This document shows, piece after piece, positions 56,612 through 64,000 of a DNA stretch of 64,000 bases. Source of the stretch: Microbulbifer harenosus (GTDB lineage Bacteria > Pseudomonadota > Gammaproteobacteria > Pseudomonadales > Cellvibrionaceae); contig NZ_VANI01000015.1 in NCBI RefSeq assembly GCF_005771435.1, forward strand, positions 1 to 64,000, written 5' to 3'. The position numbers were made by a program, and so were the translations under genes. Position 1 is the first letter of the stretch. Every line of letters starts with the position of its first letter. A model generated the notes under the pieces. It was not told where the DNA came from. It did no database searches and saw nothing but the letters and a program-made list of their open reading frames with translations.

Positions 56612-57856
56612 ATGCGCGACCTCCAATCCTGGCTTTCCCGTCTGGAAAAACTGCATCCCACGGAAATCGAACTCGGCCTTGAGCGAGTCTCCTCCGTTGC
56701 CCGCACGCTTGATGTGGAAACACCGGCGCGTCGGGTGATTACGGTGGGTGGCACCAATGGCAAAGGCAGTTGCGTGCGCACAATGGAGGCGCTGCTGCTT
56801 GCGGGGAATCACTCTGTGGGTGCCTACAGTTCGCCACATCTGCTGCGCTTCAATGAGCGGGTGCGGATTGGCGGTGCGGAGGTTTCCGATGCGGCGCTGA
56901 TTGAGGCGTTTGAGGCGGTGGAGCAGGCCCGGGGGGAGATGAGCCTGACCTATTTCGAGTTCACTACGCTGGCGGCGTTTTGGCTGTTCAAGCGGGCGGG
57001 TGTGGAGTTTGCGCTGCTGGAAGTGGGGCTGGGTGGGCGTCTGGATGCGGTGAATCTGGTGGATGCGGATGTCGCGATCATTACCAGTGTGGCGGTGGAT
57101 CACGAGGCGTGGCTGGGCCGTGACCGGGAGGTGATCGGGCGCGAGAAGGCGGGCATTCTGCGGGCGGGTAAGACGTTTGTGTGCGCGGACCCGAAGCCGC
57201 CGGCATCGGTGGTGGATGCGGCGCGGGATCTCGGTTGCGAGAGTTTCTTTATCGGTCACGAGTTCTCGCTGCAGGACAACCACTATCAGTTGTATGCGGA
57301 GCCGGAGCTGAAGATTGGCGTGCCGGTGTTGCAGTTGCCACCTGCCAGTGTGGCGGCGGCGATTACCGCGCTGGCCATTGCCGGCGAGCTGCCGGGGGCG
57401 GATCGGGTGTGCGAGGTGCTGGAGCACCTGCGCATGCCGGGGCGTTGCCAGTCGCTGACTTGGCAGGGGCGTCGGCTGGTACTGGATGTGGGCCATAACC
57501 CTGCGGCGGCGGAGTACCTGGCGGACTGGCTGGACCGCCATCCGGTGTCGGGGCGCACCCTGGCGCTGGTGGCGGTGATGGCGGACAAGGATATTGCCGG
57601 TCTGGTGCAGCCTCTCGCCGGGCGGATCGATCACTGGTATCCGGCGCTGCTGCCGGACAATTCCCGTGCTGCGGGCGCGGAGCAGCTGTTGGCGGGGCTC
57701 GCCGCCGGCGGTGTCGATGCGGGGCGTATTGAGGGGGGCTGCGAACCGGTCGCGGGGCAGCTGGCGCGGGCCGCGACGGATCTGGGCAGAGATGACAGGT
57801 TGCTTGTCTTCGGTTCTTTCTTTACCGTTGCGGAAGCCTTGAGCGTTATCGAGTAA
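56612..57856 (+). CDS. folC: Bifunctional dihydrofolate/folylpolyglutamate synthase
   Basis: FolC adds glutamate to dihydropteroate and folates with ATP. The 414-residue product has the P-loop-like VGGTNGKGSCVRTME, YSSPHLLRFNERVRI, and LEVGLGGRLDAVNLVDADV. The accD-folC-dedD-cvpA-purF order is conserved in gammaproteobacteria. Confidence 0.96.
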   Translation: MRDLQSWLSRLEKLHPTEIELGLERVSSVARTLDVETPARRVITVGGTNGKGSCVRTMEALLLAGNHSVGAYSSPHLLRFNERVRIGGAEVSDAALIEAFEAVEQARGEMSLTYFEFTTLAAFWLFKRAGVEFALLEVGLGGRLDAVNLVDADVAIITSVAVDHEAWLGRDREVIGREKAGILRAGKTFVCADPKPPASVVDAARDLGCESFFIGHEFSLQDNHYQLYAEPELKIGVPVLQLPPASVAAAITALAIAGELPGADRVCEVLEHLRMPGRCQSLTWQGRRLVLDVGHNPAAAEYLADWLDRHPVSGRTLALVAVMADKDIAGLVQPLAGRIDHWYPALLPDNSRAAGAEQLLAGLAAGGVDAGRIEGGCEPVAGQLARAATDLGRDDRLLVFGSFFTVAEALSVIE

Positions 57857-57885
57857 TTGCGCAAATACACTGAGAGAACACCAGC

Positions 57886-58557
57886 ATGGCCAGTCGGGAC
57901 AATGACTCCTACTCCGCTTCCCCCCGCCGCCTGAACGACGGGGTCAAGCAGCGTATTGTGGGCGCGCTGGTACTGGCCGCGCTGGCGGTGATCTTCCTGC
58001 CCAGCTTGTTTGACCGCGAGGGCGCGCGCTTCGTGGATGTGACCAGTCAGATTCCCCCGGCACCGGATATCAAGCCTATTTCCATTGCGGAGCCTGAACC
58101 GGTGGCGGACATTGAGCCGGCGCCTCCGGTCAACGACGTCTTCCAGCCGGAATTTGTCGAACAGAAATCGCCAGCGCCGGACCCGGAAGTGGTGACTCCG
58201 CAGCCGGAACCCAAGGCGGAACCTGAACCTGCGTCCGCGGTTGCGGAAACTAAGCCTGTTGCCGAGAAGCAGCCGCAGCTGCCGGCAGAGAAAACCCAGC
58301 TGGATGACAAGGGTTTGCCGGAGGGCTGGGTGATTCAGGTGGCGGCTTACAAGGATGCCGCCAGCGCCGAGCGCATGCGCGGCAAACTGCTGGATGCCGG
58401 CTTCCGCGCCTATACCCGGGCGGTCGATACCGGGAAGGGTCGTTTTGTGCGGGTCTTTGTGGGCCCCAAACTCAGCCGGGTGGATGCCCAGTCGGACAAG
58501 CAGAAGCTGGATAAACTGCTGAAGGCAGATACCCTGATCCTGCGCTACAAGGCCTGA
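57886..58557 (+). CDS. dedD: SPOR-domain cell-division protein DedD
   Basis: The product has 223 residues. One transmembrane segment lies at about residues 24-43 (RIVGALVLAALAVIFLPSLF), followed by a proline/glutamate-rich periplasmic linker and a C-terminal SPOR domain (GWVIQVAAYKDAASAERM, then GRFVRVFVGP), which binds denuded septal peptidoglycan. The position after folC matches dedD. Confidence 0.92.
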   Translation: MASRDNDSYSASPRRLNDGVKQRIVGALVLAALAVIFLPSLFDREGARFVDVTSQIPPAPDIKPISIAEPEPVADIEPAPPVNDVFQPEFVEQKSPAPDPEVVTPQPEPKAEPEPASAVAETKPVAEKQPQLPAEKTQLDDKGLPEGWVIQVAAYKDAASAERMRGKLLDAGFRAYTRAVDTGKGRFVRVFVGPKLSRVDAQSDKQKLDKLLKADTLILRYKA

Positions 58558-58675
58558 TACGGCGATTCCCCGCGGGACCTTATCATTCCTCCTCTTGTGC
58601 ACTCCGGACCGGCGGTCGTCCCGACCGCCAGGTTCGCAATGTTCCACCCAATTTCACGGGATTTAGTGAACTGCT

Positions 58676-58703
58676 TCACTGGCCCCGGTCGGTACGTTAG
58701 AAT
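58676..58703 (+). promoter_or_regulatory. Sigma-70-type promoter for cvpA-purF
   Basis: TTCACT at 58676-58681, a 16-base spacer, and TAGAAT at 58698-58703, about 40 bases before the cvpA start. Confidence 0.5.
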
Positions 58704-58745
58704 GCGCGCTCTTCGCGGCGGCCGCCGCGTAGCAGGTAGGGTTGA

Positions 58746-59243
58746 ATGAACTGGGCTGACTGGACCATTCTGGCAATTGTCGCCATTTCCACGCTGATCG
58801 GCTTGGGCCGAGGCTTCGTGCGCGAAGTCCTGTCGCTGCTCACCTGGGTGGCCGCATTCGTGGTGGCGATGATGTTCCGCGACGAGTTAGCACCACTCCT
58901 TTCCAACCTCGTCGATACGCCTTCACTGCAGGCCATAGCGGCCTTCGCCATTCTCTTTATTGCTACCCTGCTGGCAGGAGCCGGCTTGAATATGACCCTG
59001 TCCGCGTTCGTGGAGGCCACCGGCCTTTCCGGAACCGACCGGGTACTGGGAATGGTGTTTGGACTGTTCCGCGGTGCCATCATCGTGATGGCACTATTGA
59101 TCTTTGCCCCGGCGCTGGCGCCGGTGAATGAAGACAAGTGGTGGCAGGAATCGACGCTGATACCTCGCTTTCTAGAATTTGAGGACCGCGCGCGCGAAGC
59201 GGCTGGCGCGGTCAAGGATTTCTTCGCAGGGCAATTTGATTGA
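58746..59243 (+). CDS. cvpA: CvpA family membrane protein
   Basis: The 165-residue product has four hydrophobic segments (about 4-24, 30-50, 63-85, 102-123) and the conserved start NWADWTILAIVAISTLIGLGRG. CvpA is needed for colicin V production in E. coli and is generally envelope-related. It is upstream of purF, as in E. coli, with 68 bases between them. Confidence 0.94.
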   Translation: MNWADWTILAIVAISTLIGLGRGFVREVLSLLTWVAAFVVAMMFRDELAPLLSNLVDTPSLQAIAAFAILFIATLLAGAGLNMTLSAFVEATGLSGTDRVLGMVFGLFRGAIIVMALLIFAPALAPVNEDKWWQESTLIPRFLEFEDRAREAAGAVKDFFAGQFD

Positions 59244-59311
59244 TCGCAGATCTGCAGGAGGCAGTACCCGATCACCTTGACCATTTCGAAACGACTGGGG
59301 TTATCTGAAGT

Positions 59312-60799
59312 ATGTGTGGCATCGTTGGAATCGTTGGCAAGAGTGACGTCAATCTGCAGTTGTATGACGCGCTCACCATGTTGCAGCACCGGGGCCAGGA
59401 TGCCGCGGGTATCGTCACCTGTGACGGTGACCGCCTGAACCAGCAGAAGGCGAACGGCCTGGTACGGGATGTATTCCGCGCGCGCCATATGCAGCGCCTC
59501 ACCGGCAACTTCGGTATCGGCCATGTGCGCTACCCCACCGCCGGCAGCTCTGGCCCCGCGCTGGCCCAGCCGTTTTACGTCAACTCCCCCTACGGCATCG
59601 CCATGGCCCACAATGGCAACCTCACCAATGTAAAAGAGGTGAGCGAGGAAATCTTCCAGCAGGACCTGCGCCACATCAACACCGACTCCGATTCCGAAGT
59701 CCTGCTGAACGTTTTTGCCCACGAGCTGCACAAGCAGCACAAACTCCAGCCCAAAGCCGAAGACATCTTCACCGCAATGCGCGCGGTGCACAAACGTGTG
59801 CGCGGCGGTTACGCCTGTGTGGCCATGATCGTCGGTTACGGCGTGGTGGCCTTCCGCGACCCCAACGGTATCCGCCCGCTGGTGTACGGCAAGCGCGATA
59901 CTGACCAGGGCACCGAATATATGGTGGCCTCTGAGTCTGTGGCGCTGGACGTGCTCGGTTACACCCTGGTGCGCGACGTGGCGCCGGGTGAGTGTCTGTA
60001 CATCGAGCTGGATGGCACCCTGCACTCCGAGCAGTGTGCGGAGAATCCGCAGTTGCGCCCGTGCATTTTCGAGCATGTGTACTTTGCCCGTCCGGACTCC
60101 ATCATGGACGGTGTTTCCGTGCACAAGGCGCGCCTGCGCCAGGGCGAGCATCTCGCCGAAAAAATCCTGCGCGAGCGCCCGGATCACGACATCGATGTGG
60201 TTATCCCGATCCCGGATTCCTCCCGCTCCGCGGGCCAGATGGTGGCACATCGTCTGGGCGTGAAGTTCCGTGAAGGTCTGGTAAAGAACCGCTATATCGG
60301 CCGCACCTTCATCATGCCGGGCCAGAAGCAACGCAAGAAGTCTGTGCGCCAGAAGCTGAACCCGATTGAGCTGGAATTCCGCGGCAAGAATGTGCTGCTG
60401 GTGGACGATTCGATTGTGCGTGGTACTACTTGTAAGCAGATCATTCAGATGGCCCGCGATGCCGGTGCCAACAAGGTGTACTTCGCTTCTGCCGCTCCTG
60501 CGGTGAAGTTCCCGAATGTGTACGGTATCGATATGCCGTCTGCCACTGAGCTGGTGGCCCACGGTCGCACCACGGAAGAAGTACGTGAGGAGATCGGTGC
60601 GGACTGGCTGATTTACCAGGAGCTGGAAGACCTGATCGTGTCCTCTGGTGAGGGCAACACCGAGATCAAGCAGTTTGAGAATTCGGTGTTCGACGGTGAG
60701 TACATCACTGGCGATGTTACCGAGGAATACCTCAACAGCCTGCATGCCGCGCGCAATGACAATGCCAAGGAAACCAAGGGCAAACAGAGCTCAATGTAA
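59312..60799 (+). CDS. purF: Amidophosphoribosyltransferase
   Basis: PurF makes phosphoribosylamine from PRPP and glutamine, the first committed step of purine synthesis. The 495-residue product has the N-terminal glutaminase nucleophile C2 (MCGIVGIVG), exposed after Met removal, and the PRPP loop [13 protein letters not shown]. There is no propeptide or Fe-S cysteine set, so it is E. coli-type. A hairpin terminator follows at 60827-60859. Confidence 0.97.
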   Translation: MCGIVGIVGKSDVNLQLYDALTMLQHRGQDAAGIVTCDGDRLNQQKANGLVRDVFRARHMQRLTGNFGIGHVRYPTAGSSGPALAQPFYVNSPYGIAMAHNGNLTNVKEVSEEIFQQDLRHINTDSDSEVLLNVFAHELHKQHKLQPKAEDIFTAMRAVHKRVRGGYACVAMIVGYGVVAFRDPNGIRPLVYGKRDTDQGTEYMVASESVALDVLGYTLVRDVAPGECLYIELDGTLHSEQCAENPQLRPCIFEHVYFARPDSIMDGVSVHKARLRQGEHLAEKILRERPDHDIDVVIPIPDSSRSAGQMVAHRLGVKFREGLVKNRYIGRTFIMPGQKQRKKSVRQKLNPIELEFRGKNVLLVDDSIVRGTTCKQIIQMARDAGANKVYFASAAPAVKFPNVYGIDMPSATELVAHGRTTEEVREEIGADWLIYQELEDLIVSSGEGNTEIKQFENSVFDGEYITGDVTEEYLNSLHAARNDNAKETKGKQSSM

Positions 60800-60826
60800 T
60801 TTGTAACTCCGTTTATCCCCCAAGCT

Positions 60827-60859
60827 TTCGGCCCACCAATCAGTGGGCCGAAGTGTTTT
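60827..60859 (+). terminator. Terminator after purF
   Basis: TTCGGCCCAC-CAATCA-GTGGGCCGAA is followed by GTGTTTT. Confidence 0.75.
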
Positions 60860-60880
60860 AGGGCAAAGTGAAAGCGTCGA

Positions 60881-60976
60881 TACCGATAGTTGCTTGCGAG
60901 ACCTTCTAAAACAGGGATGTTTTAGAAGAGCCCCCAGGGATGGGTTTACGGCGTGTCTCGCAAGCAACTATCGGTA
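60881..60976 (-). repeat. Cruciform-like repeat element, copy 2 (inverted)
   Basis: Perfect 21-bp arms (60881-60901 with 60956-60976) enclose a perfect 11-bp hairpin (60903-60913 with 60918-60928, loop GGGA, TCCC on the minus strand) and a core at 60929-60955. On the minus strand that core reads CACGCCGTAAACCCATCCCT and on, 26 of 27 bases identical to copy 1. Arms and hairpin stem are unrelated in sequence to copy 1. Confidence 0.8.
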
Positions 60977-60996
60977 GCGGCGCTGCCTCCGGGCGG

Positions 60997-61034
60997 GCTA
61001 CGGAGTTTTTCCCACCTTCCAGTTACTCCGTAGC
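60997..61034. repeat. Inverted repeat between the two cruciform elements
   Basis: GCTACGGAGT (60997-61006) and ACTCCGTAGC (61025-61034) form a 10-bp stem around an 18-base loop. The whole 60800-61268 gap holds this stem, the purF terminator and the two larger elements, and no gene. Confidence 0.6.
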
Positions 61035-61058
61035 TCCCCGTAGTGGCGTCAGAGCAAC

Positions 61059-61148
61059 GGGTATTCGTTTTCAAAACCGCTGTGAATACGTCCCTGTACG
61101 CTGCGTCGCAAACATCCCTGTTTGCGACGCTTTTGAAAACGAATCCCC
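61059..61148 (+). repeat. Cruciform-like repeat element, copy 3 (variant core)
   Basis: Arms of 14 perfect pairs (61063-61076 with 61131-61144, ATTCGTTTTCAAAA), extendable with one mismatch, enclose a different core (61077-61102, CCGCTGTGAATACGTCCCTG and on) and a perfect 12-bp hairpin (61103-61114 with 61119-61130) whose loop is TCCC. The layout is as in copies 1 and 2. Confidence 0.75.
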
Positions 61149-61268
61149 GTCACTCTGCCTTCGATTTTTGGTTTTTTACTTCGTAGCTTTTGTGCCTTCG
61201 ATTCAGCGTTGCGCTGTTTCTGGGTTAAGATTACCGGCTCAATCACACCAACCCGGGACGGTTAATCC

Positions 61269-62453
61269 ATGTTTGAAGACGACGGCTACGCACTGGAAAC
61301 GCTGGCGGTACGTGCAGGCCAGAGCCGGTCGGCGGAAGGCGAGCACTCAGAGCCGATCTACACCACCTCCAGTTACGTCTTTCCCTCCGCGGCAGAAGCC
61401 GCCGCGCGTTTCTCCGGGGAATCCCCCGGCAACGTCTACTCGCGCTACACCAACCCCACCGTGCGCATGTTCGAACAGCGCATCGCCGCGATGGAAGGCG
61501 GGGAGGCCGCAGTAGCCACGTCCAGCGGCATGGCCGCCATCCTGAGCCTGTGCATGGCGCTGCTGAAAAGCGGTGACAAAGTCATCTGTTCCCGCAGTGT
61601 GTTCGGCACCACCACAGCGCTGTTTACCCGCTATATGGTCAAGTTTGGCGTCAAGGTCAGCTTCGTCGACCTCACCGACCTGCAGGCGTGGAAGGATGCG
61701 TTGGATGGCGACACCAAGCTGCTGTTTATGGAGACACCGTCCAACCCTCTGTGCGAAGTCGCCGATATCCGCGCCATGGCGGATCTCGCCCACAGCGCCG
61801 GCGCGCAGCTGGTGGTGGACAACTGTTTCTGTACCCCCGCGCTGCAACGCCCGCTGGAACTCGGTGCTGACATCGTCGTGCATTCCGCCACAAAATTCCT
61901 CGATGGCCAGGGCCGCTGTGTGGGCGGTGTGGTGGTGGGCAGGAAAGAGGTGATGGATGAAGTCGTCATCTTCCTGCGCACCTGCGGGCCGAGCATGAGT
62001 CCGTTCAATGCCTGGGTTTTCCTCAAAGGCCTCGAAACCCTCAACCTGCGCATGCGTGCCCACTGCAACAGTGCGCTGGATATTGCCTGGTGGTTGAAGG
62101 AGCAGCCGCAAGTGGAAAAGGTCAATTACGCGGGTCTTCCCAGCCATCCCAATCACCAGCTCGCCGCTGCCCAGCAGAGTGGTTTCGGCGCGGTGTTCAG
62201 CTTTACCGTCAAAGGTGGGCGCGAGGCGGCGTGGAAGGTGATCGACGCGTGCAAAATCTTTTCCGTTACCGCCAACCTCGGTGACGCGAAGAGCACCATC
62301 GTGCACCCGGCCACCACCACCCACGGTCGTCTGAGCGAAGAGGAAAAGGCGAAGGCGGGCATCACCGAAAACCTGATTCGCATCTCTGTCGGTCTGGAAA
62401 ATGTCGAGGACCTGAAAGGGGATCTGACGCGAGGCTTGTCGTCACTCGCATAA
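61269..62453 (+). CDS. metZ: O-succinylhomoserine sulfhydrylase
   Basis: MetZ makes homocysteine from O-succinylhomoserine and sulfide, in the direct-sulfuration route to methionine. The 394-residue PLP enzyme has SVFGTTTALFTRY, LVVDNCFCTPALQRPLELG and VVHSATKFLDGQGRCVGG with the Schiff-base lysine. Its place after purF matches pseudomonads. Related gamma-synthases (MetB, MetY) share the fold, so the name relies on context and length. Confidence 0.93.
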   Translation: MFEDDGYALETLAVRAGQSRSAEGEHSEPIYTTSSYVFPSAAEAAARFSGESPGNVYSRYTNPTVRMFEQRIAAMEGGEAAVATSSGMAAILSLCMALLKSGDKVICSRSVFGTTTALFTRYMVKFGVKVSFVDLTDLQAWKDALDGDTKLLFMETPSNPLCEVADIRAMADLAHSAGAQLVVDNCFCTPALQRPLELGADIVVHSATKFLDGQGRCVGGVVVGRKEVMDEVVIFLRTCGPSMSPFNAWVFLKGLETLNLRMRAHCNSALDIAWWLKEQPQVEKVNYAGLPSHPNHQLAAAQQSGFGAVFSFTVKGGREAAWKVIDACKIFSVTANLGDAKSTIVHPATTTHGRLSEEEKAKAGITENLIRISVGLENVEDLKGDLTRGLSSLA

Positions 62454-62518
62454 AGCGGTCACAATGGCGCGAAATGTGACTTGCTGGATAGTGCCTGCTC
62501 ACTGCGGGCCTATCATTA

Positions 62519-63469
62519 GTGGCTAGTGAAGAAAAACCGAGCAGTAATGGATTTGCCGTGCAAAAAATCATCTCCGCCATTGTCGCCGATATCGGCAAAG
62601 TCCTGCTGGGCAAGGAACATCAGGTAAAACTCGCGCTGGCCTGTCTACTGGCGCGCGGGCATCTGCTGATTGAAGACCTGCCGGGTATGGGCAAGACAAC
62701 CCTCGCCCACGCACTCGCGCAGGTTCTCGGCCTTTCCTACAAACGGGTGCAGTTTACCAGCGACATGCTCCCCGCCGACATCCTCGGCGTCAGCATCTTC
62801 GAGCGCGAATCCGGGCAGTTCCGTTTCCACGAAGGCCCCGTGTTTAGCCAGCTGTTGCTCGCCGATGAAATCAACCGCAGTTCTCCCAAAACCCAAAGTG
62901 CCCTGTTGGAGGCTATGGAAGAGCGCCAGGTCAGTATCGACGGCGAGACCCGACCGCTGCCGGAACCCTTCTTCGTCATCGCCACCCAGAACCCGCTGCA
63001 GCAGTCCGGCACCTTCGTGCTGCCGGAATCCCAGCTCGACCGCTTTCTCATGCGCATCAGCCTCGGTTACCCCACCCGCGAAGCCGAGCGGGCACTGTTT
63101 CAGGGTGTAGACCCGCGCGCTCAGTTGGCCCAACTCAAACCGCGCATCAACAGCGAAGGTCTGAAAAAACTGCAGTCGCTGGTGGGGCAGGTAAAGGCCT
63201 CGGATTCACTGCTCGATTATCTCGAGCGACTGGTGCAACACAGCCGCCACAGCCCGGAGTGCGCCGTCGGCCTGTCACCGCGCGGTGCACTGGCGCTGCT
63301 GCATGCCGCCCGCGCCTGGGCGCTGATCCACAACCGCGGCCACCTGTTGCCGGAAGATTTGCAGGCCGTGTTGCCGGCGGTCGCCGGCCACCGCCTGCAG
63401 ACCGATGGCGGTGACGGTGCGCAGTTGGTGGAGCGCATGATGCACCAGGTGGACATCATCGCCGCCTGA
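62519..63469 (+). CDS. MoxR-family AAA ATPase
   Basis: The product has 316 residues from GTG at 62519; an in-frame GTG at 62558 is another possible start. It has Walker A PGMGKTT (K59, T60), Walker B LLADEINRSSPKTQSALLEAM, and the sensor VIATQNPLQQSGTFVLPESQ. MoxR ATPases act as chaperones with DUF58 and VWA proteins. The next gene is a DUF58 protein, the usual partner. Confidence 0.94.
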   Translation: MASEEKPSSNGFAVQKIISAIVADIGKVLLGKEHQVKLALACLLARGHLLIEDLPGMGKTTLAHALAQVLGLSYKRVQFTSDMLPADILGVSIFERESGQFRFHEGPVFSQLLLADEINRSSPKTQSALLEAMEERQVSIDGETRPLPEPFFVIATQNPLQQSGTFVLPESQLDRFLMRISLGYPTREAERALFQGVDPRAQLAQLKPRINSEGLKKLQSLVGQVKASDSLLDYLERLVQHSRHSPECAVGLSPRGALALLHAARAWALIHNRGHLLPEDLQAVLPAVAGHRLQTDGGDGAQLVERMMHQVDIIAA

Positions 63470-63502
63470 CCCCGGCGGAGATGAACTTAGGGCGAACGCA
63501 GC

Positions 63503-64000
63503 GTGCTCGGGAAATTATCGGCCAATCGCGAAACCTCAAACAGCGGCGACCAGCCCCGGCGCCTGTTCCATAAGCACTGGCAGCGCTGGCTGGGTCGCCG
63601 CGCGCCAGCCGCCAACAGTGTCACCCTCAATCACCGCAAATTGTTCGTGATTCCCAGCCTCGCGGGTATGGGCTTCGTGCTGGTGATCGCGTTGCTGTGG
63701 CTGCTCGGCACCAACTACGAAAACAATCTGGTGTTTGCGCTCACCTTCCTGCTGGTGGGTTTGTTTGTGGTGTTGCCGGTGCACACCTTTGCCAATCTCT
63801 CCGGGCTGAAACTGCAGTTGGTGGAAGCCGAACCCACCTTCGCCGGTGACTACGGCCAGGCGCGGATTCGGCTCCATAAAAGCGGCAAGCGTTTCCACGA
63901 ACGGGTGCGGCTCGCATGGCCTCCGGAAGAGGGCCAGCTCGTCGATGTCACCGAGGGGCGCGATGGCCGCGAGATTCGCTTGGACCTGCCACTGGTGCAA
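63503..64000 (+). CDS. DUF58 domain protein, N-terminal part (runs off window)
   Basis: A frame from GTG at 63503 (MLGKLSANRETSNSGDQPRR) stays open to the window end. Two hydrophobic segments (LAGMGFVLVIALLWLLG and LVFALTFLLVGLFVVLP) are separated by the short loop TNYENN, as in DUF58 proteins, and followed by a beta-rich part (LQLVEAEPTFAGDYGQARI). The DUF58 core itself lies outside. It follows moxR by 33 bases and is probably co-transcribed. Confidence 0.85.
   Translation, partial: MLGKLSANRETSNSGDQPRRLFHKHWQRWLGRRAPAANSVTLNHRKLFVIPSLAGMGFVLVIALLWLLGTNYENNLVFALTFLLVGLFVVLPVHTFANLSGLKLQLVEAEPTFAGDYGQARIRLHKSGKRFHERVRLAWPPEEGQLVDVTEGRDGREIRLDLPLVQ

Noticed and set aside
55535-57634. A 699-codon minus-strand open frame opposite accD and folC
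   Set aside because: It crosses the palindromic repeat at 56417 and has arginine/histidine-rich content typical of an antisense frame.
58697-60745. A 682-codon minus-strand open frame opposite cvpA and purF
   Set aside because: Same reason: antisense to well-supported genes, with histidine-, arginine- and valine-rich composition.

Overview
The window reads as chromosome of a marine gammaproteobacterium. Gene orders leuC-leuD-leuB-asd-usg-fimV-truA-trpF-trpB-trpA-accD-folC-dedD-cvpA-purF-metZ, the class Ia nrdAB pair with a long N-terminal NrdB extension, and the high GC of the core genes are typical of the Pseudomonas/Cellvibrionales side of the class. A Microbulbifer-like genus is my best guess, by inference only. 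No rRNA, tRNA or CRISPR array was recognised.

Region 1 (1-7.6 kb, minus strand) is accessory DNA and clearly more AT-rich. The left edge looks like the start of an IS5-type insertion sequence. It is followed by small minus-strand genes (GFA-family protein, RibD/DHFR-like reductase, membrane zinc-ribbon protein, lipoprotein, response regulator), each followed by an attC-like palindrome. This is an integron gene-cassette array with no integrase gene in the window. Next come a VOC-family protein, a decayed partial copy of a NYN-domain gene, the intact NYN/OST-HTH gene, and a low-GC TIR-STAND NTPase that is a plausible anti-phage NLR-like protein.

Region 2 (7.6-27 kb) is housekeeping: nrdB/nrdA with candidate NrdR and DnaA sites upstream, argD-argF, grxD, bacterioferritin and bacterioferritin-associated ferredoxin with Fur-like sites, a 2-Cys peroxiredoxin, a secreted serine hydrolase, htpG with a sigma-32-type promoter, gpsA, a tandem pair of DUF4389 membrane proteins, sixA and an alpha/beta hydrolase.

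Region 3 (27.3-37.1 kb, plus strand) is an accessory export/uptake locus: a CadC-like winged-helix/TPR regulator, a periplasmic PQQ-type beta-propeller, a TonB-dependent receptor, tiny coupled ORFs leading into a sigma-region-4-like HTH protein, a secreted GH13 (MalS-like) protein with altered catalytic residues, and an abutting secreted EreA/ChaN-like protein. This and the TIR-STAND area are the best places to look for undescribed biology.

Region 4 (37.2-64 kb) returns to core metabolism: folE with a CHMI-family isomerase, prmB, aroC, an outer-membrane protein, a LysR regulator divergent from leuCDB, the asd/usg/fimV/truA/trp/accD/folC/dedD/cvpA/purF/metZ series, then moxR and the start of a DUF58 gene. 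Three large cruciform-like repeats (between accD and folC, and two between purF and metZ) share one architecture: long perfect arms, a conserved core, and a variable hairpin whose loop contains TCCC. Their arm sequences differ from copy to copy.
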